Shown here: positions 31,701-38,974 of the stretch, one piece after another
Layout of the letters: each line of letters begins with the position of its first letter
Position numbering within the stretch: the first letter of the stretch is position 1
DNA from: Plazaster borealis
Taxonomy: Eukaryota > Echinodermata > Asteroidea > Forcipulatida > Labidiasteridae
Direction: 5' to 3'
Assembly (NCBI GenBank): GCA_021014325.1
Contig: CM037461.1
Span: 3,435,501 to 3,499,500 of the forward strand
Length of the DNA stretch: 64,000 bases
Notes under the pieces: model-generated
Seen by the model: the letters and a program-made list of their open reading frames with translations, nothing else
What the model was told of the DNA's origin: nothing
The model's database searches: none
Made by a program: the position numbers and the translations under genes

Positions 31701-34700
31701 ATAATAATATTAACTAGAACTGAATTTGTTACGAACAAATACTGGGGTTTCGGCTTTTAACAAGGCGAACTATTAAGAATTGAATAATGTCTTGGTGACG
31801 TAATGTAGTTTGTTAATTAGTCCCGATGATGGCGATCGATTGTCCACCAGACGTGAAAGGTCAAGTTAACGAAAATGGAACCTGTCGCTTCAGGGCGCTT
31901 TTGTGATGCAATTTCTATCACACAGCCTTGACATTGTGTGGGGCCAAAAGTATCCCTTTAACGCTTTCGTATTTAATTATCTTTACTTATCTTCATAGCC
32001 CTTAGATTTAAATGCTTCCACAAAATTGTAATAGTCCGCGCAGACCAATATTCTATCTAGCGCCCTCTCTGTGGAGGGCAAAAGAGGTGATCGAACTGGT
32101 GACGTCATCATCCTTAGCTTGCGCCATCATTAGATAAACCATGCTTGAATGGAAGGTCCAGAGGTCGAAACGATGCCCTGCGTGTGACACGGCTGTCTGT
32201 GTACATGTAGGTACGGACGTTTGCAGTTTCCAGTTAGTAATACGTCATGTACACAGACACAGCGTTTTTAAATCGGTAAAATCGTCAAGAAAGGAACAAA
32301 AAACACTCAAAACAACTGCTGCTTGATCTAAGTTTAGAGCACAGGCTTTCATTTGATGTATCGTTTGTGTGTTTTAAGACTGTAGTTCCTGAGATCGAAC
32401 CATAACTTAGTTCCATGTGTTAATGCTATGAGAACTTTCGGATGGAAGTATAATAATAATAATTAAAAAAAATTAAAATCTCGACGAAAACAAAGGTGGT
32501 GTCAGCAGATAGCCGAAACCACCAATAAAACAGACCGATAATATGTTATTATCAAGACTAAGACCACCTGCATGTACACATGTAACAGGCTTACCTGAAA
32601 GGGACACAGTAAAATTGATTGAATTTTAAGACGTTTCTTTTTTTCTCTTCTATCGCTAGATTCGGGTCTGGACATTATACAGCGTATTGCTGGAACACTG
32701 AGGGAGGTAAGTGTCTAAAGCTGTGTTCGCACTGGACTTTTTTGGGGGTAATCTAACCGAGATAATCAGTAACTTGACCATTTTATGTCCAATGCGAACA
32801 CCACAGGTAACTTAACCGAGTCCAATTGGTAGTTTAACCGGCAACCAAGGTTTTAGCCAGGATTTGGTGAAAGGGTGTAAAATTTCCTGAAATTTTAAAA
32901 ACTGGGTGTCGAAACTGTTCACTTACATTACATTTACATGTAAATGACAGATAAAAACGGCATGATGACGTTATCGGTGACGTCATAACGTTAAATGAAC
33001 TTAAAATATTAAATTTTTGTTTTTGTTTTTTTAATATTTTTTGTTATGCATGCCCTTGGGAAAAACTGGTTAAATGGCCCGAAAAGGCTTTTAAAGCCTA
33101 TACCATGTTAGCCATTCAATCTGTAACTGCCGTATTTGCTCTTTGCACAGAACCGCCATGTGTGTGTAGAGCCTGGACTTCATGCTTCATTTGTTTTGTA
33201 TTTATGCATCGTTTGGATGAAAGTGTCATTACATTACCATGACAATACAGGGTGGTTCACAAAAAAGGGTACCCACTTTTGACAGCCATTTTCACCTACC
33301 TGCTTACAAGCTTTTAAAGTTATTTTTGTATTTTTTTAAAGTGGTGACTGTTGAGCATTACTGGTGACAAAAATCTAAGAGAAAGACTCTCGAGAAAGAC
33401 TCTGCTAGGGTCGAAACGTCAGGCCATTAACTATTTTTTGCAAAAATCTAAGAAATCAGTTTTTTGGTTTTTTTAAATATGGTAGTTTAAAGATATGTGA
33501 CGAGCTCCACGGAAATGAGTCGATTGTCGCACAGCCCACTTCTAAGGACTGTTGAGTGTTGGGAGGGTGAACAAAAAAGTTGAAACGCTTGTCGCACAGC
33601 CCACTTCTAAGGACTGTTGAGTGTTGGGAGGGTGAACAAAAAAGTTGAAATTAATTTTGGTGATATGCGGTTTCTTGCTTCTTAAGGGTCTATATTTTCA
33701 TATTTCTCAAATATAAACTTTTTTTTTTCATTAAATATGAATAAAAACAGGGTTTTTTTCTACCCTTTTTGTTTCATTTGTGTACTTTGTTTCCCTAACA
33801 ATATTTGATGTTTATTATTAAACAGGTTGTTTCTCCATTACGGGTCATTTTCAGATTATGACATAATTTATTTTTCAAAAGGTCCTAACTTTAGAACAAA
33901 AAATTTCACAAGTGTGTAAGATATGTCAAAATGACGCTTGTTGTATGCTCCTTTCAGCCATGTATAAAACTCAACAAGTTAATTGTCTCCCCCATGTGAC
34001 TCAATTTCACAGAGCCCATCACATATCATGTGCAAAATTGATTTGTCCACGGAGGTTTTCATATCTCCGCTTGACTGATACTTCTGAATACACATCAACG
34101 ATAGTATCTTCTCCTTTGTCATCTTTTTAATAATAAATAAGCGTTGGAGTAATGTTACATTAACTAGCCTTCGCTGGACAGATGATTTTAACAGTTTAAA
34201 GGCCCTGTACACTATTGGTAAGATTGAAAAACACAAATGTTCACAGATTCACACATAACTTACATGATTTAAAGTAAGTAATGGTAGAAAGGGTTCCTTA
34301 AAATATTACTACCTAAAATGCTATCGTTTCTGAGAAATGAGTAAAACAATAGTTTTTATCACGCGCGATAAAAACAAAAAACACATAAGGTCTCTTTTCA
34401 CTATTTTCTTGTGACCTCGATGACCAGTTGAGCTCAAACTTTCACAGGTTTGTTTGTTCATGCATTATGTTGAATCACACAAAATGTGGACACTGATTTT
34501 GAGCTGTTACCAAAAGTGTACAATACCTTTAAAGTGATACACATTACTTCATGAATTTGAATGTCCATGATCAATTACTGTTGGCAAGGTTAACCTCAAA
34601 CTCAAAGTGGATAGAGTTGAAAGAGCATTCGTGGACAATTCAGTTTTGCACATAATATCTTTAAACTTCCATATTTTGAACACAAATTATCCAATTTCTT

Positions 34701-35910
34701 AGATTATTTTTTACCACTAGTGCCTTAACAGTCACCACTTTCATATAATCCAAAAATAATTGTAACAACTTCTAAGTAATTAGGTAAATATGGCTATCAA
34801 ATATGGGCAATTGGTTTTTTTTTTACCACCCTGTACAGAGTGATATAATGCTTCTTTTCACTGCTGTCCCAAATTCGAGGCTCTACACGCAAATGGCTGA
34901 CCGTGCAAAGGGCGAATAGCCAGGGACTTCATTTCATTTTTTTTATTTCATTTTTTTTATTCTGGTTGTGAAGCCAAGGACTCTCAGAAAAGCAAACTTA
35001 ACCCTTTAGATACCATTCATTTCTGTATAATCATCACAAAACGCCCAGACATTGCTAATATTGTTCAATTTTTTAATCAAATTTTTTCAGTAAAAATGTT
35101 AACAGAAATAACATGAAACAGAAAAATTTGTTTTGTGTTTAAATTGGGATTCTATGTTAACATACTACATTGGTGAATTTCATATTCGGACATGACCTTT
35201 ACTTTGACCTCTTTATGTGAATGGAAGTAGGTCAAACCCTGCGGCCGTTTGTGGCCGCTATGGACATTTGGTACAAGCGGCATAGTCTCTAAAGGGTTCA
35301 TCACTTTAATAGCAAAGAACCCCATGGAGAGAAGACACAGAAGGAAGTTTCAGTTTTAGATGTGGGACGAAAAACCCCAGATCAATACCCAAATTAGGTA
35401 GGGACTAAAAACCCAATCCACATTCCCACATTGAGTGAGGCATACATGTAGTGTTAGCCAGAGGGGTGTCTGGGTGTCTTTTGGACACCCTGTTTTATCT
35501 GTCATTTACATGTAAATATTGTAAGTGAACAATTTGGACACCCAGTTTTTAAGTTTCCAGCAAATTTGGACACCCTTTTACCAAATCCTGGCTAAAACCT
35601 TGGAGTGAGGAGGTCGTGACGACATCGCAACCTTGCAACACTAGACTCTGAAAAGGTATCTATTAATAATTAATAACAATAATATTGAAACCTTTTCCCC
35701 TTAATCTCAATTCTAGGTTTCTGGGTACATTGCAACGACTCACGCCTTGAGCTTTGTGCAGTGGATGACGTCGTGAAGTGCCAGGGGTATATTTTACTTT
35801 ATAGCAAGCGGACAAGGACTGTGGCTCATGTAGGCCAGCCGGTCCAAACCGCTACGGATGAGGTGGACTCCCCGTCGAGGCTAATCAGAAAAAGGCGTAT
35901 AACACTCTGA
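16631..35910 (+). CDS. USP44/49-like: Ubiquitin-specific protease, USP44/USP49 type (12 coding exons)
   Basis: A cysteine protease of the USP family that removes ubiquitin. The vertebrate relatives USP44 and USP49 act in the nucleus on histone H2B, and USP44 also on the spindle checkpoint. Coding segments: 16631-16738, 17782-17900, 18971-19141, 20957-21301, 22610-22739, 22930-23075, 25002-25151, 25881-26090, 27126-27356, 28993-29157, 32660-32706 and 35717-35910. They total 2016 bases (671 codons plus stop) with consistent phases at every junction. An in-frame TAG at 16613 precedes the ATG. Residues 1-82 form a ZnF-UBP domain with all its Cys/His ligands. Catalytic boxes are [13 protein letters not shown] (Cys238), SGHYTAYC (His597) and WVHCNDSRL (Asn614/Asp615). 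CxxC pairs CLNC and CERC form the zinc-binding fingers. Length matches the family (about 690-710). All introns are GT-AG except intron 5 (GC-AG). No defect is seen, so it is probably functional. The single gene cannot be assigned to USP44 rather than USP49. Confidence 0.95.
17487..17646. mobile_element. Inverted-repeat MITE in intron 1
   Basis: 160 bp with ends GGCTACAATCCTGGCCAAA and TTTTGGCCAGGATTGTAGC. Inner arms CGTTCAATGTTG/CAACATTGAGCG give a strong hairpin. GC-rich core. Confidence 0.8.
17782..17900 (+). CDS. USP44/49 exon 2 (ZnF-UBP)
   Basis: Encodes [20 protein letters not shown]... to ...NDRYVF plus two bases of Cys76. Acceptor TTTTTCTTACAG, donor GTAAGA. A family B MITE starts only 12 bases past the exon end. 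Confidence 0.95.
17913..18189 (+). mobile_element. MITE family B copy, truncated
   Basis: Begins TTAAAGGCATCGTACACAC. The right half is lost, and the next B copy starts at the shared TTAA 18186. Together with 18186-18578 and the remnant to 18640 it fills intron 2. Confidence 0.8.
18186..18578 (+). mobile_element. MITE family B copy
   Basis: Full-length, with TTAA at both ends. Contains GGTGGTAGCGTTTTTGAGAT and CCAAAGCTGCTGTACTTCTT. Followed directly by TTAAAGGCAGGGTATACC, a fragment of a third related element (18575-18640). Confidence 0.88.
18971..19141 (+). CDS. USP44/49 exon 3
   Basis: Completes the zinc finger (C76, C79) with [20 protein letters not shown], then a Ser/Arg-rich linker. 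Acceptor TATTTTATTTTCGCAG, donor GTAAAC. Phase 2 on both sides. Confidence 0.95.
19192..19391. mobile_element. GGGCCCAATTTCATA foldback in intron 3
   Basis: Begins CAGGGCCCAATTTCATAAAG and ends with the inverse TTTATGAAATTTGGCCCTGG. Inner words GGTACCAGTCACAG and TTTGGCTGGTAACC mark the family. Arms are diverged. Confidence 0.8.
19725..19830. mobile_element. Short inverted-repeat element, intron 3
   Basis: Arms TGAGATACATGGTGGACAC and GTGTCCGCCATATCTCA enclose about 70 bp. Confidence 0.6.
20200..20420 (+). mobile_element. SINE-like repeat with internal tandem
   Basis: A tRNA-like B-box region (GGTTTGAATCCCACC) is followed by GATTGGGTTTTCAGTCCCTA and a tandem CCCATTGGGGTTTTCC (three partial units at 20347-20392). 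An inverse relative lies at 35357-35450 (GGGACTAAAAACCCAATCCA). Confidence 0.5.
20780..20935 (+). repeat. Two T2-like tRNA 3' pieces in tandem
   Basis: AGGTTCAAATCCCGTTCTAG and AGGTTCAAATCCTGTTCTAA, each followed by T-rich sequence and TTGTTCACCTC, repeat the 3' end of the T2 repeat about 80 bp apart. Confidence 0.5.
20957..21301 (+). CDS. USP44/49 exon 4 (catalytic Cys box)
   Basis: The largest exon. A basic Lys/Ser/Pro linker (likely disordered, possible nuclear signal KKPKPTK / SSKKRTK) leads into [20 protein letters not shown], which carries the nucleophile Cys238. Acceptor CATCAATTTCAG, donor GTGAGT. Confidence 0.95.
21731..22145 (+). mobile_element. tRNA-Leu-like SINE, full length
   Basis: The head CGTGGCCGAGCGGATAAGAG and GTGGGTTCGAGTCCCGGTCA match A- and B-boxes of a class II (long variable arm) leucine tRNA. 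The body contains GGGACGTAAAGTCGTAGGTC and CACAGCACCTTGTAAACC. It ends in (ATT)n. Lies in intron 4. Confidence 0.85.
22203..22576 (+). mobile_element. MITE family A copy next to exon 5
   Basis: Complete, ending GATACCTTTAA at 22576, only 33 bases before exon 5. The pyrimidine tract of that exon's acceptor lies just outside it. Confidence 0.88.
22610..22739 (+). CDS. USP44/49 exon 5 (GC donor)
   Basis: Encodes [15 protein letters not shown]... to ...TTIECFE, matching the family segment after the Cys box. The acceptor is TTTTCAACAG. The donor is GAG|GCAAGT, a GC site with an otherwise perfect consensus. Phase 2 in, phase 0 out. Confidence 0.9.
22757..22870. repeat. Fragment of the TTTGCGGTAACACCATG element
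   Basis: TGGTGAGGTATCAATGTATA and CAGTTTGCGGTAGCACATCA in intron 5 match the left end of the element at 37151. Confidence 0.5.
22930..23075 (+). CDS. USP44/49 exon 6
   Basis: A Gly/Ser-rich insert ([20 protein letters not shown]) common to this subfamily's linker. The acceptor is TTTTTTTTCTCACAG. The donor GTGAGT lies about 20 bases before the minisatellite. Confidence 0.92.
23095..23635. repeat. 45-bp minisatellite, about 12 units, intron 6
   Basis: The unit TTACCATAGGTGACTTTAGT + CGACTGCACTCATACCCCCT + CTTCA repeats every 45 bases with few changes. Because 45 is divisible by 3, the - strand is open across several units. That repeated 15-residue peptide frame is a by-product and not evidence of a gene. 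Confidence 0.95.
23965..24316 (-). mobile_element. MITE family A copy, intron 6
   Basis: TTAA at both ends. Begins TTAAAGGCACTGGACACG and ends CGTGTCCAGTGCCTTTAA, 18 bp perfectly inverted. Variant centre with CTTCAGGCCTGAAG. Confidence 0.9.
24471..24892 (+). mobile_element. tRNA-Leu-like SINE, full length
   Basis: Head TCGTGGCCGAGCGGATAAGA, CAAGCTCTGG (Leu-CAA-like anticodon loop), GTGGGTTCAAATCCCAGTCG. Tail AGCGCTATATAAGAACTGC then (ATT)n. A short (AACTG)n run follows at 24920-24950. Confidence 0.88.
25002..25151 (+). CDS. USP44/49 exon 7
   Basis: Encodes [19 protein letters not shown]... to ...[12 protein letters not shown]; the QQDAQEFL block is a USP family signature. Acceptor TTTTTCTCTTGCAG, donor GTAAGT. 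A SINE begins 23 bases after the exon. Confidence 0.96.
25174..25455 (+). mobile_element. tRNA-Leu-like SINE, 3' truncated
   Basis: Head and body as in other copies, but it ends near TTGTAAACCATTACAACAG without the (ATT)n tail. A perfect hairpin follows at once. Confidence 0.8.
25463..25508. repeat. Perfect 19-bp hairpin
   Basis: AACACAAACTGTATGCTCT and its exact complement, separated by an 8-base loop CTATATAC. Confidence 0.93.
25531..25825 (+). mobile_element. tRNA-Leu-like SINE, second body type
   Basis: Same tRNA head, different body: TCTTCACCCAGGAGTACTAA, GGACTTGCAGCCTGTCTAGG, GGATATAAACACCGGCCTGA, ending TTTACTTTACTAAC. The copy at 59537-59838 has the same body. Confidence 0.82.
25881..26090 (+). 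CDS. USP44/49 exon 8 (fingers, first CxxC)
   Basis: Encodes [11 protein letters not shown]... [20 protein letters not shown]... LEFPE. CLNC is the first half of the zinc-binding fingers. Acceptor TTTTTTTACCAG, donor GTGAGT. Confidence 0.96.
26178..26325 (-). mobile_element. tRNA-containing repeat T2, left part
   Basis: On the - strand it carries AGATAGCTCAGTTGGTAGAG and CGCAGGTTCAAATCCTGC. It continues at 27002 (CAGCCAGGGATCACACCCAA) after a 676-bp insertion. Confidence 0.75.
26326..27001. mobile_element. AATAGACTGTG MITE inserted in T2
   Basis: Ends AATAGACTGTGCAAGTCTCG and its exact inverse, enclosing AT-rich non-coding DNA. The host repeat resumes on the other side. A second, about 710-bp copy is at 30939-31648. 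The right end lies 124 bases before exon 9. Confidence 0.9.
27126..27356 (+). CDS. USP44/49 exon 9 (fingers, second CxxC)
   Basis: Encodes [20 protein letters not shown]... CNSRRRN... [17 protein letters not shown] completes the zinc site, and [13 protein letters not shown] is a highly conserved USP block. Acceptor CTTCATCTTTAG, donor GTAGGT. Confidence 0.96.
27428..27868 (+). mobile_element. tRNA-Leu-like SINE with partly duplicated head
   Basis: The head (CAGGGCGGAGTGGTCAAGCG) is degenerate, and the CTGGTGTTTCTGATCAGCGG segment occurs twice 45 bases apart. The tail lacks a clear (ATT)n. Confidence 0.75.
27869..28965 (+). mobile_element. SINE S3 3' half interrupted by a transposon
   Basis: GATACCCATGTCTACATCCT, GGACTGTGAAGGGGGTAACC and GTAGCCCTCACCTTGAAGTG match the complete S3 copy at 62265-62640. 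An 894-bp element (28002-28895) splits it. Confidence 0.8.
28002..28895. mobile_element. TAGGGCCAATGATTTTCCG element nested in SINE
   Basis: Termini TAGGGCCAATGATTTTCCG and the exact inverse. Flanks GTTAAGTG and TAAGGTGT are an imperfect 8-bp duplication. Near both ends, AACGGAAT/AACGGAAA words are repeated. No transposase. hAT-like by target-site length and TAGGG end, but this is not certain. Confidence 0.8.
28993..29157 (+). CDS. USP44/49 exon 10
   Basis: Encodes [20 protein letters not shown]... [25 protein letters not shown] is the strand that leads into the catalytic His. Acceptor TTTTTTCATGCAG, donor GTAAAT. Confidence 0.95.
29279..29633. mobile_element. AGGCCAAACAAAAAAAGTG MITE, intron 10
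   Basis: 355 bp with perfect inverted ends of about 24 bp, beginning AGGCCAAACAAAAAAAGTGT and ending CACTTTTTTTGTTTGGCCT. Non-coding. Confidence 0.85.
29982..30425 (+). mobile_element. tRNA-Leu-like SINE interrupted by a foldback
   Basis: The head runs to CTCTGGTGTCTCTGATAA. The sequence resumes at AGCAGGTTGTGGGTTCGAGT. Between them sits the foldback at 30038-30230. Confidence 0.85.
30038..30230. mobile_element. GGGCCCAATTTCATAGAGC foldback inside a SINE
   Basis: Near-complete inverted arms GGGCCCAATTTCATAGAGCC and AGCTCTATGAAATTGGGCCC. Breaks the tRNA variable arm of the SINE. Confidence 0.9.
30939..31648. mobile_element. AATAGACTGTG MITE, second copy
   Basis: Same ends as 26326-27001 and clearly homologous throughout, with an extra right-side segment (GGTTGGGACCACAATGGTCC) that also occurs in the fragment at 45734. 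Confidence 0.9.
31649..32659. other. Rest of intron 10
   Basis: No repeat family recognised. Contains CTAGCGCCCTCTCTGTGGAGGG and a few ACATGTAC words. No exon is supported here. Confidence 0.5.
32660..32706 (+). CDS. USP44/49 exon 11 (catalytic His)
   Basis: Only 47 bases, encoding [15 protein letters not shown] with the general-base His597. Acceptor CTTCTATCGCTAG, donor GTAAGT. Small, and easily missed by gene prediction. Confidence 0.95.
32846..32955 (+). repeat. Dispersed repeat R2, intron 11
   Basis: GGTTTTAGCCAGGATTTGGT, then AAAAACTGGGTGTCG and TTTACATGTAAATGACAGAT. The inverse copy at 35457-35608 flanks the other side of the intron. Confidence 0.65.
33526..33653. repeat. 64-bp perfect tandem duplication
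   Basis: TTGTCGCACAGCCCACTTCT ... GAACAAAAAAGTTGAAA is present twice in a row without changes, implying a very recent duplication. Confidence 0.9.
34196..34532 (+). mobile_element. Diverged TTAA MITE
   Basis: Begins TTAAAGGCCCTGTACACTAT and ends GTGTACAATACCTTTAA. Middle differs from family A (ATCACGCGCGATAAAAAC) but keeps GTGACCTCGATGACCAGTTG. Confidence 0.75.
35002..35296. mobile_element. piggyBac-like MITE candidate
   Basis: CCCTTTAGA preceded by TTAA on the left. TCTAAAGGG followed by TTCA on the right. About 295 bp, non-coding. CCC..GGG ends at TTAA are typical of piggyBac-type elements; the right TTAA is degenerate. Confidence 0.5.
35457..35608 (-). repeat. Dispersed repeat R2, inverse copy
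   Basis: ATCTGTCATTTACATGTAAA and ACCAAATCCTGGCTAAAACC are the inverse of the 32846 copy. Confidence 0.65.
35717..35910 (+). CDS. USP44/49 exon 12 (terminal)
   Basis: Encodes [20 protein letters not shown], then AYILLY-type ending GYILLYSKR, and a basic tail [10 protein letters not shown] before TGA. Supplies the third catalytic residue. Acceptor CAATTCTAG. A SINE in reverse begins about 25 bases after the stop, so it probably lies in the 3' UTR. Confidence 0.95.
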
Positions 35911-35934
35911 GAGTAAAAAAAAAGAATTAGCGTT

Positions 35935-36303
35935 GATTTTTTTTATGAGAGATCGCCTATCATCACAAGGCCGGACAGCCACTTCAAGGTGAGGGCTACA
36001 CTTAACCGATTTTGGGCTATCGACCCAAATCAACTGTCACCAGGGGCACGTTGCCACTTACTCCTAGGGCTGAAACAGGGTTATCCCACTTCACAGTCTG
36101 TAAAGATGTAGGCATGGGTATCATCCACTAGGAGCCTGGCTGGTAGAGCAGACTGCACTACCTTCCCAACTTTTTACGAAGCAATTATGGTTAAGTGCCT
36201 TGCTCATGGGCACAGGTGTCATGACAGGGATTCGAACCCACACTCTGCTGCTGACAACACCAGAGGTTGGGGCCGGTGAACTAGACCGCTCGGCCACGAC
36301 ACC
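35935..36303 (-). mobile_element. SINE S3, full length, reverse
   Basis: Its head on the - strand is GTGTCGTGGCCGAGCGG at 36303. Body includes GTAGCCCTCACCTTGAAGTG and GGACAGCCACTTCAAGGTGA region in inverse. Likely transcribed as part of the protease 3' UTR. Confidence 0.85.
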
Positions 36304-36504
36304 CCACAGAAAAAATGTCGTGAATATCAGGTGTGAGAGTCATTGCTGACAAAAAAGTCTGAAGCTAGGATCCAAACTTTAGAAAGGTATGTTGAAATGA
36401 AGGCATTTCTACCTTTTTGGTAACTCCTGGGAATTAGACTTTACAGAGCTTTTAGAAACAGTGTCCTCAACACTAGAGAATATGATAATGATTTATAGTC
36501 TTGT

Positions 36505-36860
36505 GTACCTAACTTTTTCTGAAGCACTTGTGGTCAAGGGCACGATTCACCATATTTTTGACCGCGTGAGGGCGTATGTGGAACAATTGCACATGATGAA
36601 AACAAGTTAATAAACGGGTTTTTTCCATTTTTGTTATTATTATGTTTATGTATTTCGTCAATGATGCAAGAAAACTACATCCAAGTGTGTACAGACAATT
36701 AAAATAAGATGAAACTGTAATTGTGATGCAAGACATTCCTTGATGAAAGCGCCCTCATGCGGTCAAAAATATGGTCAATTGTCATGATCGGGTATCGAAC
36801 CCACACTCTGCTGCTGACAACACCAGAGCTTGGGTTCGGTGAACTAGACCGCTTGATAGT
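36505..36860 (-). mobile_element. SINE S3 fragment split by a MITE
   Basis: The tRNA-like head (ATCGAACCCACACTCTGCTG in inverse) lies to the right and CTTTTTCTGAAGCACTTGTG to the left. An element at 36548-36776 separates them. Confidence 0.7.
36548..36776. mobile_element. ACCATATTTTTGACCGC MITE
   Basis: 229 bp. Ends CACCATATTTTTGACCGCG and GCGGTCAAAAATATGGT, followed inward by TGAGGGCG/CGCCCTCA. Inserted in a SINE. Confidence 0.8.
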
Positions 36861-37019
36861 GCTGAAGTTATTTTCTTCATGATTCTCACTTTTTGCATTT
36901 TGCAACATACAAATAGAACATTGACTGAGTCGTCCATATTACTCGGCTGTCAGACCACTTACCCATTTTATTTCTGCAATTTTTTTCTGTAATATCATAT
37001 GGCGAATATGAAATGGGCC

Positions 37020-37092
37020 ATGTTGTGACCGAACAGTTAAGAGCATCGGACTCAAGCTCTGGTGTTTCTGATCAGCAGTGTGTGGGTTTCAT
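37020..37092 (+). repeat. tRNA-Leu-like SINE head only
   Basis: TTGTGACCGAACAGTTAAGA to GATCAGCAGTGTGTGGGTTT; the body is missing. Confidence 0.65.
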
Positions 37093-37150
37093 TAGTAATG
37101 TAATAATATAGGATTTGAGGCATTGCATGGTGAGGTATCAATATATATTA

Positions 37151-37488
37151 GGTTTGCGGTAACACCATGTGTATGTCTTCTTGTCAGTCTCCTGGCGATG
37201 ACTAGAGCAAGCTAGTCGAAACGTTGAGACCTATTTAGACTCACTCCGCGGCAGTGTAGTTATTAACGAGAAGTCCCCCCGATCCACATAGCGAAAGTAG
37301 TAGTCCCGCCCGATTTCCTACCTCCCGCCCAGGTAGTAGTTAATAAGAAGGACAGTTCTTTTCAGAACTGAGAAGTCTCCCAAATTCCGAACATTCTACT
37401 CTGCGGCAGTAGAATAATAAGCAAGACAAGTTCTCAAAGAACAAAATTTACCTAGCAAGTAGATATACACATGGTGTTACCGCAAACC
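37151..37488. mobile_element. Element with GGTTTGCGGTAACACCATG ends
   Basis: 338 bp. Left GGTTTGCGGTAACACCATGT is exactly inverted at the right (ACATGGTGTTACCGCAAACC). Inside, CTGGCGATGACTAGAGC and GCTAGTCGAAACGTTGAG form a hammerhead-like hairpin. CTGCGGCAGTAGAATAATAA is repeated in variant form. Confidence 0.8.
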
Positions 37489-37549
37489 AAATATATATTA
37501 ATGTAATAGTAATAACAATAATAAATGGATATCACACGCCATGTATGCA

Positions 37550-37840
37550 CATATTATTATTATATTTATGGTAATGAAACCAAGGATGCCTCATAAGTGA
37601 ACTTAATCACTGTAGCTTGCAAGCCTGTGGAAACCTGTAGGCAAGGGTGCTTGCTATGTGAACCAGAAACACAGGGGTTAACCCCTACTCTTCCACGATA
37701 AGTGTTCTGGGTTCTTTTACGTGCACTACCAATCCTAGCACACGAGACCTATACGGCTTAATGTCCCAAATGAAGGACAAAGCAATTATGGTAAAGCATC
37801 TTGCTCAAGGATACACTCTGCTGATTAGACACACCAGGGC
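37550..37840 (-). mobile_element. tRNA-Leu-like SINE, reverse, truncated
   Basis: Body words in inverse: GTGTTCTGGGTTCTTTTACG, TAATGTCCCAAATGAAGGAC. The head is broken by the foldback fragment at 37838. Confidence 0.6.
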
Positions 37841-37998
37841 ACAATTTCATAGAGCTGCTTTTAAAAGCAGAAAATATTGCTAAACAATTATCCGCTAAGC
37901 AGAAATGTGCAGGATACCAGTCATAGATTGTACATGGGAAATTGCTTTTTGGCTGGTAACCATATTCTGGTAAGCACATTTTTGTCCTTGCTCTTAAC
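37838..37998. mobile_element. GGGCCC foldback fragment
   Basis: AGGGCACAATTTCATAGAGC to TTTGGCTGGTAACCATATTC; the right arm is lost. Confidence 0.6.
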
Positions 37999-38232
37999 TG
38001 TCTACACAAATAAATGGTTGATTTGATATTTCAAAAGCCCCCAAAAATATTACTTTACCCCTATGAAAATGTAATTATGCCACTGCCCCCCCCAAAAAAA
38101 AACAAAAAAAAAACCTGAATAATATAACAAAAATGAGGCTTAAAGGGCAAACAAAATTCTCCGTTTTTTAAAAAAAAATGTAATTCTATTTGTCATGGCA
38201 AATGTGTATACCACTGATATCAGTGACTATGA

Positions 38233-38412
38233 CATTTAAAAAAAAATTTTTATGAGATATCGCCTCACTCACAAGGCCGGACGGCCACTTCAAGGTGAGG
38301 GCTACACTGATTTGGGCTGTCGACCCAAAACAACTGTCACCAGGGGCACGTTGCCACCTACTCCTAGGCTGAAACAGGGTTACCTCCTTCACAGTCCGTA
38401 AGGATGTAGGAT
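38233..38412 (-). mobile_element. SINE S3 3' part, reverse
   Basis: ACGGCCACTTCAAGGTGAGG, CACCAGGGGCACGTTGCCAC and GTCCGTAAGGATGTAGG in inverse; the tRNA head is missing. Confidence 0.75.
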
Positions 38413-38482
38413 TATAATGATTATTATAATGACATGATTATAATGAGAGCTGAGAATTGCTATACACTGTACGATGATATCA

Positions 38483-38876
38483 TAGGGATTGTATACGTTT
38501 GGTAATTGGAACCCGCTGTTTGTTTCAATCCTATATAGTTGTAGATATATACCATAAAACTAAACTGTGACAATTTCATTTCAAAAAGTGGTAGCGTTTT
38601 TGAGATATTGTCGAAAATCTGGAGCGTTTATATCCACGCAGGAAGAATAATCTGCAATTGGAATGTATACACAATCTGAGAAACATTTCTGACGCTTCTC
38701 AGATTCAAATTTGTTTGGAAGAAAACTGATATCTTTTTGCATAACCACATTACTTCAAAGTGAAATGTTTCTCAAAATGCTTTATACTATCAGAAGCTGC
38801 TGTACTTCTTACCAAGTAAATTTTTATTGCCATTAATTTTATGAGTAATTACCAAATGTATACAGACCCTTTGAGA
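38483..38876 (+). mobile_element. MITE family B copy
   Basis: Begins TAGGGATTGTATACGTTTGG and ends CAAATGTATACAGACCCTTT. Termini more diverged than in other copies. Confidence 0.8.
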
Positions 38877-38974
38877 CGACCAGCATCAGGCGCTGTTCAG
38901 AAAACACCAGCATTTGCAAAAAATTCTGACTCCTGCGATGTGTTCCCGATGTGCAGGAATCCATTGTAGCCCAC

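Larger units (their letters stand above)
33128..34922. mobile_element. Long-inverted-repeat composite in intron 11
   Basis: The outer arms GTATTTGCTCTTTGCAC and CGTGCAAAGGGCGAATAG face each other, as do inner arms starting ACAGGGTGGT (33248) and ACCACCCTGT (34838). The inner inverted repeat extends about 140 bp (AAAGTGGTGACTGTT on the left, AACAGTCACCACTTT on the right). Inside lie a 64-bp tandem duplication, a CGAAACGTC module and a TTAA MITE. Confidence 0.7.
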
